DNA of 64,000 nt from Candidatus Woesearchaeota archaeon. GTDB taxonomy: Archaea > Nanobdellota > Nanobdellia > Woesearchaeales > JABGUJ01. A program made the translations under genes and the position numbers. Each line of letters begins with the position of its first letter. The stretch's first letter is position 1. The notes under the pieces are model-generated. The model was not told the origin of the DNA. It was given only the letters and a program-made list of their open reading frames with translations, and did not search any database. Shown piece by piece: positions 26,818 through 34,980 of this stretch. The stretch covers positions 350,843 to 414,842 of the forward strand of contig JABGUJ010000002.1 of the NCBI GenBank assembly GCA_018646625.1, read 5' to 3'.

Positions 26818-28092
26818 ATGAAACTACAAACTGCAAAAGGAGTAAGAGACATACCACCAGAGGAAAAGATAGTTAGGAATAGAATGATTTCTACGTTGAC
26901 CACAGTTTTTGAGAGATATGGTTTTGCACCATTAGAAACTCCAATAATTGAACGGTTTGAGACATTAGCTGCTAAAGGTGGTGCTGGTGGAGAAAGTGAT
27001 GCTTTGAAAGAAACTTTTACTTTGAAAGATCAAGGCGATCGTGCATTGGGATTAAAGTTTGAACAAACAACTTCTTTAGCAAGGTATGTAGGAATGAATC
27101 CTCAGATTAAAATGCCTTTCAAAAGATATGAAATCGGTCCAGTGTTTAGAGATGGCCCAATAAAAGCTGGAAGGTATAGACAGTTTTGGCAATGTGATGT
27201 AGATACTGTTGGAAGTAAATCTATGTTGGCAGATGCCGAAGTTATTGCAATAATGGAAAAAGTGTTTGAGGACTTTGGTTTTGATATTGCAATTAAAGTT
27301 AATAATCGAAAAGTGTTGAATGGTTTGTTGAATCAAGCAGGCGTAGATGATAAAGAAGAGGCAATTATTGCAATTGATAAACTCGAGAAGATTGGAAAAT
27401 CTGGAGTGACTGACGAGTTGTTCGATAGAGGATATAACGATGTTCAAGTTGAAAAGATCTTTGATGTGTTAGATGTTGGTAGTGATTTATCTAAATTGAA
27501 GTTGAAAATAACAGATGAAGAAGGTTTAGAAGGTGTTAAAGAGTTGGAAGAGTTGTTTGGTTACTTAGATAAGATGAAAATCAAAGTGGCTGCGTTTGAC
27601 GTAACTCTTGCACGTGGTTTAGCATACTATACTGGAACTGTGTTTGAAGCTTTTTCTAAATCTGGTCCGATTAAATCATCTCTCGCAGGCGGCGGTAGAT
27701 ATGATTCTATGGTTGGAAAATTTTTGGGCGGTGGAAGAGACATACCTGCAGTAGGTGTTGCATTCGGTTTAGCACCAATAATGGATTCTTTGAAAGCTAA
27801 AGAAGAGTTCAAAGAAAAAAATCCTGCAAAGGTTTATGTGATTCCAATTAAAACAGTTGATGAATCATTAGATGTTGTTCAAAAGTTGAGAGACTTGGGA
27901 GTGAATGCGGATTTTGATATTAATGGTCGCGGCATGAGTAAAAACTTGAACTATGCTAATGCAATGGGGATTCCTTTTGTTATCATTATTGGAGAAAATG
28001 AGTTAAAGGCAGGGAAGGTTTTGTTGCGAGATATGGCTAGTGGAGATCAGAATCTTCTAACTGTTGAAGAAGCGGCTAAGACACTTTCTTAG
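26818..28092 (+). CDS. hisS: Histidyl-tRNA synthetase
   Basis: A 424-residue class II synthetase: motif 1 region around LETPIIERFE, motif 2 around FKRYEIGPVFRDG and RYRQFWQCD, histidine-binding motifs RGLAYYTGTVFEAF and AGGGRYDSM, and a C-terminal anticodon-binding domain. It charges tRNA-His and normally reads G-1:C73. It lies downstream of both GUG-anticodon tRNAs. ATG 26818 follows a GGAG ribosome site; a GTG at 26809 is less likely. Confidence 0.96.
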   Translation: MKLQTAKGVRDIPPEEKIVRNRMISTLTTVFERYGFAPLETPIIERFETLAAKGGAGGESDALKETFTLKDQGDRALGLKFEQTTSLARYVGMNPQIKMPFKRYEIGPVFRDGPIKAGRYRQFWQCDVDTVGSKSMLADAEVIAIMEKVFEDFGFDIAIKVNNRKVLNGLLNQAGVDDKEEAIIAIDKLEKIGKSGVTDELFDRGYNDVQVEKIFDVLDVGSDLSKLKLKITDEEGLEGVKELEELFGYLDKMKIKVAAFDVTLARGLAYYTGTVFEAFSKSGPIKSSLAGGGRYDSMVGKFLGGGRDIPAVGVAFGLAPIMDSLKAKEEFKEKNPAKVYVIPIKTVDESLDVVQKLRDLGVNADFDINGRGMSKNLNYANAMGIPFVIIIGENELKAGKVLLRDMASGDQNLLTVEEAAKTLS

Positions 28093-28115
28093 TTCTTTTT
28101 TTTTGAAAGAATTGT
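28093..28115 (+). terminator. Terminator after hisS
   Basis: A run of nine T directly after the stop, partly flanked by TTCTTT and AAAGAA that could pair, is the sort of signal that ends archaeal transcription. Confidence 0.5.
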
Positions 28116-28161
28116 TTTCAATATGGAAAATATATATTTCTTTTTAAAGAAAATGGAAAAG

Positions 28162-28196
28162 TTTAAATAGTGTCTCGATCGTTACTAAGTAGTAAC
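28162..28196 (+). promoter_or_regulatory. Promoter with operator-like palindrome
   Basis: TTTAAATA at 28162-28169 is a TATA box, and a perfect inverted repeat GTTACT-AAGT-AGTAAC at 28181-28196 lies where transcription should start, so a bound repressor would block initiation. It controls the small frame at 28219 and the genes after it. Confidence 0.5.
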
Positions 28197-28218
28197 AATT
28201 ACTAAGAGGTATTGGAAC

Positions 28219-28329
28219 ATGGTACTAAACGAGCTTGAAAGACGGAAATATGAACTGAAAAAAGAAGTTTGGGTACAGACCGAAATCTCTAAATATAATG
28301 AGTTTCTGAATGAGGTACGGGGAAAATGA
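28219..28329 (+). CDS. 36-residue protein coupled to LysM-like gene
   Basis: A small helical, charged frame (MVLNELERRKYELKKEVW at the start) with an AAGAGGT ribosome site. Its stop overlaps the ATG of the next gene (ATGA), a strong sign that it is translated. Heptad-like spacing of Leu, Tyr and Val suggests a short coiled coil. Confidence 0.55.
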   Translation: MVLNELERRKYELKKEVWVQTEISKYNEFLNEVRGK

Positions 28330-28868
28330 GAGATAATAGAAGACAGACATATTTCTGGAGAATACCTGATCGTAATTATAATGTTGATGATCTTAGAGGA
28401 TTTGCAAAGTTTGGACATAATCATCCTACAATATCTGGACTTGCAATGAAGTACGTTGCTAAACCAGTAGGTGTTGCTGCAGGTATAGGAGTGGCAGCAT
28501 TACTTTTAGTTGGAGCATTGAAATTAATACAACCTATGGAATATTCAGCAGATCATTGTGATTATACAGTACAGCGAGGAGATACTCCTGCAAGTATTGC
28601 ACAAAAAGCAGGGTATACCGGTAGAGATGTTGATGATGCAGTAAGCTTTATGTGTAGAGCTAATGAGAATACTCACGACAGAGATGTTGGTCAAGGACTT
28701 CTTTCGTTTCCAAGTGATGATCCTAACTGCGGTACAATTGTTGCTGGACATGCAATTATGGTTCCTTATGATCCAAAGACTGCACAGTTTGCAGACGGTG
28801 AATGTCAGCCATTACCAACGGCTTCAGAAAACTTTGCTACATTAGTTGACATAGTTACAGGACGTTGA
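28326..28868 (+). CDS. Membrane protein with LysM-like domain
   Basis: A 180-residue protein: basic N-terminus, one membrane helix (about 50-70, GVAAGIGVAALLLVGAL) and an extracellular part starting DYTVQRGDTPASIAQKAG, a good LysM-like opening, ending with HAIMVPYD as LysM units often do. Four cysteines may form disulfides. LysM binds N-acetylglucosamine polymers; in archaea it may bind surface glycans. It is coupled to the 36-residue frame. Confidence 0.7.
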   Translation: MRDNRRQTYFWRIPDRNYNVDDLRGFAKFGHNHPTISGLAMKYVAKPVGVAAGIGVAALLLVGALKLIQPMEYSADHCDYTVQRGDTPASIAQKAGYTGRDVDDAVSFMCRANENTHDRDVGQGLLSFPSDDPNCGTIVAGHAIMVPYDPKTAQFADGECQPLPTASENFATLVDIVTGR

Positions 28869-28872
28869 TAAT

Positions 28873-29577
28873 ATGGATTACTTTAATACCCGTATAGAGA
28901 CGCCAGATTTACAAAGGCTTTTAGGAGATTCTCACACCACATCTAAAGAAGTTAATGTAAAAGATATTGACGGAGTTTCTGCAGTTTATGCAACATCAGA
29001 GGATGTTATGACTGTTTGCGCAATTATTGGCGAAACTGTTTATGATGTTGAAGGTGGAATAAGCGAAGTTGGATTAGCAGCAGAAGTCATGAAAGACAGA
29101 GTTCCTGTTTTAGTTGAGCATAGAGATGGCACATACACCGCAATTTCTCATCACGAATATGTTGAAGCATTTAGAGCAATGGAAATTGGCACTTTTGAAG
29201 CAGAAGTGATTCCACAAGCATACTTTACAGAGATGAGACGAGTAGACAAAGAAGCAGAAGGTTTTCGCGGTTCTCCTGAAAACTGGGACGCCGTAATGAG
29301 AGCTACTGGTGCTAGAGGATCAATTGTTATTCCTTCAAGAGATGAGAAAGGCAGAACGTATGAATTAACTGCCTGCTTTGAGTTTTATGGAAGAGCCTAT
29401 GAATTACATGCAGATATAAAATATGAGGATATACTTATTCTCCCCATGAATTTAGCAGCTGATAAAGCAACAGGGCCTCAAAAAATGGAAGATCATCAAA
29501 GAATGGCTCTCGCATTAGATACTGCGAAGCTTAAAGGCACGTTAATAGACAGAATAGTGAATAGCCTCAGTCAATAA
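28873..29577 (+). CDS. Hypothetical protein
   Basis: A 234-residue cytoplasmic protein, acidic, of mixed alpha/beta pattern, 4 bp after the LysM-like gene and probably in the same operon. No membrane segment or catalytic motif that I recognise. Confidence 0.65.
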   Translation: MDYFNTRIETPDLQRLLGDSHTTSKEVNVKDIDGVSAVYATSEDVMTVCAIIGETVYDVEGGISEVGLAAEVMKDRVPVLVEHRDGTYTAISHHEYVEAFRAMEIGTFEAEVIPQAYFTEMRRVDKEAEGFRGSPENWDAVMRATGARGSIVIPSRDEKGRTYELTACFEFYGRAYELHADIKYEDILILPMNLAADKATGPQKMEDHQRMALALDTAKLKGTLIDRIVNSLSQ

Positions 29578-29607
29578 TTTTATATATTCCTTTCTTATTT
29601 TTATTTT

Positions 29608-29874
29608 ATGAATTTTGATTTAGAGCTAGATAAAGCTGTTAAGGAAATAGAGTCTTCTAAAGCTAAAAGGGTATGCATACAACTGCCTGATGGATTAAAG
29701 ACAAGAGCGTTAGAGGTTTACGATCATTTGAAAGCAAACACTAAAGCGGAAATTCTTATTTGGATGGGAAGTTGTTTTGGTGCGTGCGATGTTCCAAATG
29801 GATTAGAAAATCTTAAAGTGGATTTGCTGATTCAATGGGGACATTCTAGATTCTCAAAACCAAAATTTGGTTAA
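29608..29874 (+). pseudogene. dph2: Dph2-like N-terminal fragment
   Basis: Eighty-eight residues match the start of archaeal Dph2, the radical SAM-like enzyme for the first step of diphthamide synthesis on elongation factor 2, including VCIQLPDGLK and the first cluster cysteine in GSCFGACDVP. Full-length relatives have about 320-340 residues and two more cluster cysteines; here the frame stops after PKFG, and no rest of the gene follows before the malic enzyme. It keeps a TATA box 29 bp before the ATG. Most likely a remnant, though a short working protein cannot be excluded. Confidence 0.7.
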
Positions 29875-29942
29875 AGAAATAGTTTAAGGTATAAAGAATC
29901 AATAGATAAAGGAATTTAATGTTTATTATGGGGTGTTGCAGA

Positions 29943-31106
29943 ATGAACTATCAAGAAGAATCACTAAGAGTACATGAAGAGAAAAAAGGTAAGATTGCTG
30001 TTAGATCTAAAGTTAAAGTTGAAACAAAAGATGATTTGTCATTAGCTTATACTCCAGGTGTGGCTGAGCCATGCAGGTATATAGCCAAAAATAAAGAAGA
30101 TGTTTACAAATATACTTTCAAAGGAAACAGTGTTGCAGTAATTTCTGATGGTAGCGCAGTTCTTGGATTAGGTAACATAGGCGCGGAAGCTTCTTTACCA
30201 GTAATGGAAGGTAAGGCTATTTTGTTTAAAGAGTTTGCAGATATTGATGCGTTCCCTATTTGTTTAGCATCCCAAGATGTTGAGAAAAATATTGAAACGA
30301 TTAAGAATATTGTTCCAGTTTTTGGAGGAATAAATTTAGAAGATTTCAAAGCACCTCAATGTTTTGAGATTGAAGCAGCATTGCAAGATTTGGGTATTCC
30401 AGTAATGCATGATGACCAACATGGAACTGCAGTTGTTGTTATGGCTGCAATGATTAATGCATTAAAAGTTGTAGGCAAGAATAAAGAAGATGTTAAGGTC
30501 ATAGTTAATGGTGCGGGAGCTGCAGGTATTGCAGTAACTAAATTGTTAGTTAGTTATGGCATTAGTTCTAAAAATGTAATATTATGTGATTCAAAAGGTA
30601 CAATTTATTCTGGTCGAGAGGATCTTGAAAATAATAAATACAAAAAAGAGTTGGCAGAGATAACGAATTCATGTAAGGTTCAAGGTAATTTGAGTGACGC
30701 AATAAAAGGTGCAGACGTTTTCTTAGGTGTATCAAAAAAAGGTTTGTTGAAAAAGGAAATGGTAGAGAGCATGAATAAAGATGCAATCGTCCTTGCAATG
30801 GCAAATCCAGATCCAGAGATAATGCCTGATGAAGCTAAAGAAGCGGGTGCTAGAGTTATCGCCACAGGTAGGAGTGATTTTCCTAACCAAGTGAATAACG
30901 TTCTAGGTTTTCCGGGGATTTTCAGAGGGGCATTAGATGTTAGAGCAACAAGGATTACTGAGAAGATGAAGGTTGCGGCAGCAGAAGCACTTGCGTCAAT
31001 TGTCGAATCACCTTCAGAAGAAAATATCATACCCTATGCATTGGATAAAAGTGTTGTTCCCAAGGTTGCAGAGGCAGTAAAGCAAGCTTGGCTCTCCGAA
31101 AATTAG
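29943..31106 (+). CDS. NAD(P)-dependent malic enzyme
   Basis: A 387-residue malic enzyme of the short prokaryotic type that turns malate into pyruvate and CO2. Motifs: LAYTPGVAEPC near the N-terminus, GDDQ-like VMHDDQHGTA with metal ligands, and the Rossmann loop NGAGAAGIA. ATG 29943 is preferred over 29919 because it starts the conserved MNYQEESLRVHE region. It fits a fermentative metabolism with pyruvate at the centre. Confidence 0.94.
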   Translation: MNYQEESLRVHEEKKGKIAVRSKVKVETKDDLSLAYTPGVAEPCRYIAKNKEDVYKYTFKGNSVAVISDGSAVLGLGNIGAEASLPVMEGKAILFKEFADIDAFPICLASQDVEKNIETIKNIVPVFGGINLEDFKAPQCFEIEAALQDLGIPVMHDDQHGTAVVVMAAMINALKVVGKNKEDVKVIVNGAGAAGIAVTKLLVSYGISSKNVILCDSKGTIYSGREDLENNKYKKELAEITNSCKVQGNLSDAIKGADVFLGVSKKGLLKKEMVESMNKDAIVLAMANPDPEIMPDEAKEAGARVIATGRSDFPNQVNNVLGFPGIFRGALDVRATRITEKMKVAAAEALASIVESPSEENIIPYALDKSVVPKVAEAVKQAWLSEN

Positions 31107-31157
31107 GAGTAAGATATATAAAGAGCAAATCTTGATTATAGTAGAGGGGGATTGATA

Positions 31158-31613
31158 ATGAAATGTCCTTATTGTGGCGCTACCGAAACTAAAGTTGTTG
31201 ATAAACGAGAGACTGAAAACATAGAGGCAACGAGAAGAAGAAGGGAGTGCCTTAAGTGTGAAAAGCGTTTTACGACTTATGAAAGAATAGAAAATATTGA
31301 ACTTCTGGTTATTAAAAAAAATGGCGTTAGAGAGCAATTTGACAGACAGAAATTGTTGAAGGGCATCTTACGTTGTTGTATTAAAAGAGATATTAGCCAA
31401 GACAAAATTGAGAAAGTTGTGGATTACGTTGAGAATGAATTGCGTAACAAGGAAACAACAGAGATTAAGTCAAGGGAGATTGGCGATTTTGTTATGAAAA
31501 AGCTAAGAAGAATTGATCAAGTAGCTTACATTCGTTTTGCATCTGTGTACCGAGATTTTGCAGATCTTGAAGAGTTTGAAAAAGAACTTAAAAAATTGTT
31601 AAAGAAGAAATAG
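31158..31613 (+). CDS. nrdR: NrdR-type transcriptional repressor
   Basis: A 151-residue protein with the NrdR layout: zinc ribbon (CPYCG and CLKCEKRF), the [19 protein letters not shown] linker, and an ATP-cone domain ([16 protein letters not shown]). NrdR senses ATP/dATP and represses ribonucleotide reductase genes; it is common in bacteria and patchy in archaea. No reductase gene is next to it. The last G of its TAG stop is followed at once by the GTG of glutamate dehydrogenase. Confidence 0.93.
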   Translation: MKCPYCGATETKVVDKRETENIEATRRRRECLKCEKRFTTYERIENIELLVIKKNGVREQFDRQKLLKGILRCCIKRDISQDKIEKVVDYVENELRNKETTEIKSREIGDFVMKKLRRIDQVAYIRFASVYRDFADLEEFEKELKKLLKKK

Positions 31614-32717
31614 GTGAATGAAGTGGTAGATTATGATGAAGTTGGACCTGAAAAAATAATACAAGTGTATGATCCTAAGACAAAATTGCGAGGAGTGGTT
31701 GTTATTGACAATACTGCACTAGGCCCGGGTAAAGGCGGGTGTAGAATGACTCCGACAGTTAATGAAGAGGAAGTTAAAGGTTTGGCAAGAGCTATGACAT
31801 GGAAGAATGCAATGGCAGACCTTCCATTTGGCGGAGCTAAATCAGGAATATTTGCAAATTCTAAAGAGATTACAAAAGAAGAGAAAAAATCAATTGTCGA
31901 AGCATTCGGAAGAGCACTTAGAGGAATAGCTCCTGCAATTTACATTTCTGCTCCTGACATGTATATGGGAGAAGAAGAAATGAGACAGATGGCAGAAGCT
32001 CATGGCGACCATAAATGTTGTACTGGAAAGCCGTTAGATATGAACGGGCTACCTCACGAGTTAGGAAGTACTGGCTTTGGCGTGGCACAGTCTGCGTTTG
32101 TTGCGATAGAACATCTAGGATTAAACTGCGACCAAATCACATTTACTGTAGATGGTTTTGGAAATGTTGGTACGTTTGCTGCAAAATTTTTAACAGAACG
32201 AGGTGCAAAGTTTATTGCGGCTTCAGATTCTAAAGGAGTTATTTACAATCCAAATGGATTAGATTATGATAAATTAATGTGTGTTAAAGGAGAAATGGGT
32301 TCTGTTGTTAAATATGACGACGGAGAAGTTTTACCAGGCGAAAAGATTGCTGAAATTAAAACAGATTTGTTTATCCCAGCAGCTAAACCTGATATTATTC
32401 ATGAAGCCAACAAAGATAAAGTTGATGCAAAAATCATTTGTTGTGGTGCTAACATACCCATGAGTGCAAGAATTGAAGAAGAAATGCACGAAAAAGGTGT
32501 TTTGGTTGTTCCAGACTTTGTTGCAAATGCTGGCGGAGTTATTTCTTCGTATATCGAAAGTATAGATGGAAAAGAAGAAGAAGTTTTTCCTATGATTGAA
32601 GATAAAGTTGTGAAGAATACTAAACTTATGCTTGAAAGAGCAAAAGAGAAAGGTATTAGTGCAAGACAAGCGGCAATTGAGATTGCTAAGGAAAGAATTT
32701 CAGGTTCAAAAAATTAA
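31614..32717 (+). CDS. Glu/Leu/Phe/Val dehydrogenase family (glutamate dehydrogenase-like)
   Basis: A 367-residue NAD(P)-dependent amino-acid dehydrogenase. It has the glycine-rich GPGKGGCRM site, catalytic-lysine region LPFGGAKSGI, and Rossmann motif GFGNVG. Length is shorter than typical hexameric GdhA (about 415), nearer the leucine/valine dehydrogenase branch, so substrate is uncertain. GTG start abuts nrdR's stop. It would join amino acid breakdown to 2-oxoacids. Its end overlaps a convergent membrane protein by 12 bases. Confidence 0.9.
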   Translation: MNEVVDYDEVGPEKIIQVYDPKTKLRGVVVIDNTALGPGKGGCRMTPTVNEEEVKGLARAMTWKNAMADLPFGGAKSGIFANSKEITKEEKKSIVEAFGRALRGIAPAIYISAPDMYMGEEEMRQMAEAHGDHKCCTGKPLDMNGLPHELGSTGFGVAQSAFVAIEHLGLNCDQITFTVDGFGNVGTFAAKFLTERGAKFIAASDSKGVIYNPNGLDYDKLMCVKGEMGSVVKYDDGEVLPGEKIAEIKTDLFIPAAKPDIIHEANKDKVDAKIICCGANIPMSARIEEEMHEKGVLVVPDFVANAGGVISSYIESIDGKEEEVFPMIEDKVVKNTKLMLERAKEKGISARQAAIEIAKERISGSKN

Positions 32718-33422
32718 TCCGTGAAATTCGTCTTGTGGTTTTTCTTCAGGTGTTAAGTAGTTTTCTAGTCTTCTAGCCAATCGTCCTATCGAGAAGAATA
32801 GTACAATTAGACCCAGAGTTATTGCAAACAAACCAAAGCTGAAGTGTACTCCACCTATGAATAATTTAGAAAGATGCTCTTCGAAGGTGTTCATTATGAA
32901 TGTGTTAAAGAGATATGCTTCAAGTGCACCTATCGCGCAAAGACTAAGTTCTAATCCCAAGTAATCGGGTTCTAAGAATACTGTTAGTAATATGTAAAGA
33001 GCATACCTTACGATAGTAAAAAGATATATTGTGTTTATGGCAGAGCCGCCAGTTACGAAATAGAAAAGAGGTGTTAAAAAACCACACACCATTATACTTA
33101 TTCCATCTTTTACTGTGTATAACCACCACTCTTGTGGACCAAAGATTCTAGAGAATAACATAAGTAGTATTCCAAATATTCCTCCGAAAATTCCACCAAC
33201 ATGGATTGCCAACATCACTACAAAAAAATCAACAACTTCGAAGTCTTTTGTGAACGTTGAAAGTAAACAAGGAACTCTACTCCATAAGCATACAATTGCA
33301 AAGAGCATTATCACAGACCAGAATCCACTAAAAGGCAAAAGAACGATTACAATGATGAACATGACAACTGTTGTAATCTTTAACGGTTCCCATAAAACAA
33401 ACTCATTTATCAAGTCCGACAT
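32706..33422 (-). CDS. Polytopic membrane protein of unknown function
   Basis: A 238-residue protein with about six to seven hydrophobic helices; a GGIFGGIFGILL segment occurs near residue 75-90, resembling small integral components such as ECF-type substrate-binding proteins, though the match is not firm. GGGGTG lies before the ATG as ribosome site. Confidence 0.65.
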   Translation of the reverse strand: MSDLINEFVLWEPLKITTVVMFIIVIVLLPFSGFWSVIMLFAIVCLWSRVPCLLSTFTKDFEVVDFFVVMLAIHVGGIFGGIFGILLMLFSRIFGPQEWWLYTVKDGISIMVCGFLTPLFYFVTGGSAINTIYLFTIVRYALYILLTVFLEPDYLGLELSLCAIGALEAYLFNTFIMNTFEEHLSKLFIGGVHFSFGLFAITLGLIVLFFSIGRLARRLENYLTPEEKPQDEFHGLIF

Positions 33423-33448
33423 TTTACACCCCTTTTAGTTGTAAGTTG

Positions 33449-33658
33449 TTACCACCCAATCTTTCCATGCTCAAACAACCAACGTTCTCTCGCAGGACCT
33501 GTTTCTCCCATCATGAGTCCAGTTCTTTGATCGATCACTTGTTGTTTCGCATGTTGATATCTTGAGTCAGTATAATGAAGATTAAGCAAACGCCAATTGG
33601 GATCAAGTTCCCTTAATTCTTGTTCAGTCAGAGTTATCGCCATTTTTACCACTTTCAT
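33449..33658 (-). CDS. Small hypothetical protein
   Basis: Up to 69 residues, or 64 if the ATG at 33643 is used. It has TLTEQELRELDPNWRLLNL at the start and a GETGPARERWLFEHG end, giving helices and a loop without cysteines. It lies between a membrane protein and the Lrp gene, in a region with a minus-strand promoter-like sequence. Family not recognised. Confidence 0.5.
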   Translation of the reverse strand: MKVVKMAITLTEQELRELDPNWRLLNLHYTDSRYQHAKQQVIDQRTGLMMGETGPARERWLFEHGKIGW

Positions 33659-33723
33659 GGGATGAAAGAAGTATCTTAGATATATAAAATATTTTTATGT
33701 ATTTTCGACAAAATAACGGAAGA

Positions 33724-33730
33724 TTTATAT
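33724..33730 (+). promoter_or_regulatory. TATA box of the tandem Lrp gene
   Basis: TTTATAT lies 30 bp before the ATG at 33754, so the mRNA should be leaderless. Confidence 0.5.
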
Positions 33731-33753
33731 CAAAATTCGACTAATAGTGCAAT

Positions 33754-34767
33754 ATGTCAGAAATTAAGCTAGACAAGAAGGATTGGAAGATATTGGAGTT
33801 ACTCTGTACAGATGCCAGGCTAAGCCACAATCAAATAGCAAAAAGAGTTGGGTTGAGTAAAAACGGAGTTACGTACAGGGTTGAGAGATTAAAGAAAAAT
33901 AATATCATCGTTGGTTTTTTTACAATACTAGATCACGGACCATTAGGACATAGCTTCTATAATTTATTCTTTAGAACAAGAGCATCAGAGGAAGAAGAAA
34001 ATAAATTTGCAAAGTTTTTATGCAGCCTACCAAATACTCTTACAGTAGATAGGTTATCAGGTGAATGGAACTTTGTAACAGAGATGGGATGTAGCAATAT
34101 ATACGAATACTTCAAGTTGTTTGGGAAAATAATGAAAGAGTTCTCAAACATAATTGAAACGTATGAAGTTCATCCGGTTTATGACGCATACAAAGTTGAG
34201 CAATTACCATTGGGCAACCAGATAGAAAAAGAATATGCATCGTTTATTATTCCTGACACAATAATACCAAAAAATCTAGATAAAGCAGACAGACAACTAT
34301 TATACGAGTTAGATCATGATTCAACTACTTCATTAAGAGTGTTATCAGAAAAGATAGGATTAACATCGGAAACGGTCGCAGAGAGGATAAAGAGATTAAA
34401 GAAAAATGGAATAATCAATAAATTCACAGCAAAAATGAATCTTGAGCCGTTAGGTTATACATATTACTGTATAAGACTAGATCTTAGAGATATAGGTGGT
34501 GAAAAGGAAAGAGCCTTGCGAAATTATATCATCAATCATCCAAGAATACTGTATTCTTTCATGAGTGCAGCACAGCCTTCAGTGTTCATATACGCGACGT
34601 TCAAAAGGCCAGAGTCGTTGGAGAATTTCCAGAGAGAAACTAAAGAGAGATTCTCCGATAACATGGTTAATTTTAGATATTCCATATTAACGGCTAACTA
34701 CAAATATAACATATTCCCCAAGTCATTCTTAATGTCATTGGAGGAAAAAGACAATAATTTTAAATAG
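33754..34767 (+). CDS. Lrp/AsnC-type regulator with two tandem modules
   Basis: A 337-residue protein with two Lrp-like units in one chain. Each begins with a winged helix: LDKKDWKILELLCTDARLSH at residue 5 and LDKADRQLLYELDHDSTTSL near 174, followed by a RAM-like alpha/beta domain. Normal Lrp proteins have one unit (about 150 residues) and form dimers; this one can carry its own pair. The siroheme decarboxylase AhbA/AhbB pair also has an Lrp shape, but the DNA-binding helices here look intact. Confidence 0.85.
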   Translation: MSEIKLDKKDWKILELLCTDARLSHNQIAKRVGLSKNGVTYRVERLKKNNIIVGFFTILDHGPLGHSFYNLFFRTRASEEEENKFAKFLCSLPNTLTVDRLSGEWNFVTEMGCSNIYEYFKLFGKIMKEFSNIIETYEVHPVYDAYKVEQLPLGNQIEKEYASFIIPDTIIPKNLDKADRQLLYELDHDSTTSLRVLSEKIGLTSETVAERIKRLKKNGIINKFTAKMNLEPLGYTYYCIRLDLRDIGGEKERALRNYIINHPRILYSFMSAAQPSVFIYATFKRPESLENFQRETKERFSDNMVNFRYSILTANYKYNIFPKSFLMSLEEKDNNFK

Positions 34768-34803
34768 TACAATGCCCTAATTTATTGCATTAGCGTGGTC
34801 AAA

Positions 34804-34917
34804 ATGGCTAAATGGATGTGTACAACTTGCAGCTATATGCATGATGGAGACGGTCTTCCGGATGAGTGTCCAATGTGCGGGGCTGTGATTGAGGATTTTG
34901 AACAGATTGAAGACTAG
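34804..34917 (+). CDS. Small rubredoxin-like protein
   Basis: A 37-residue frame starting MAKWMCTTCSYMHDG with CxxC at residues 6 and 9 and CPMCG at about 24-28: a minimal rubredoxin fold for one iron. It is shorter than normal rubredoxins (about 52), resembling rubrerythrin's C-terminal domain. It may hand electrons to superoxide reductase and rubrerythrin. A GTG at 34795 could also be the start. Confidence 0.75.
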   Translation: MAKWMCTTCSYMHDGDGLPDECPMCGAVIEDFEQIED

Positions 34918-34980
34918 AGACGACGTCAATCACGTTTTTGCTAATATAGAATCGACAATGACTTAAAGAGGTGAGCGTCT

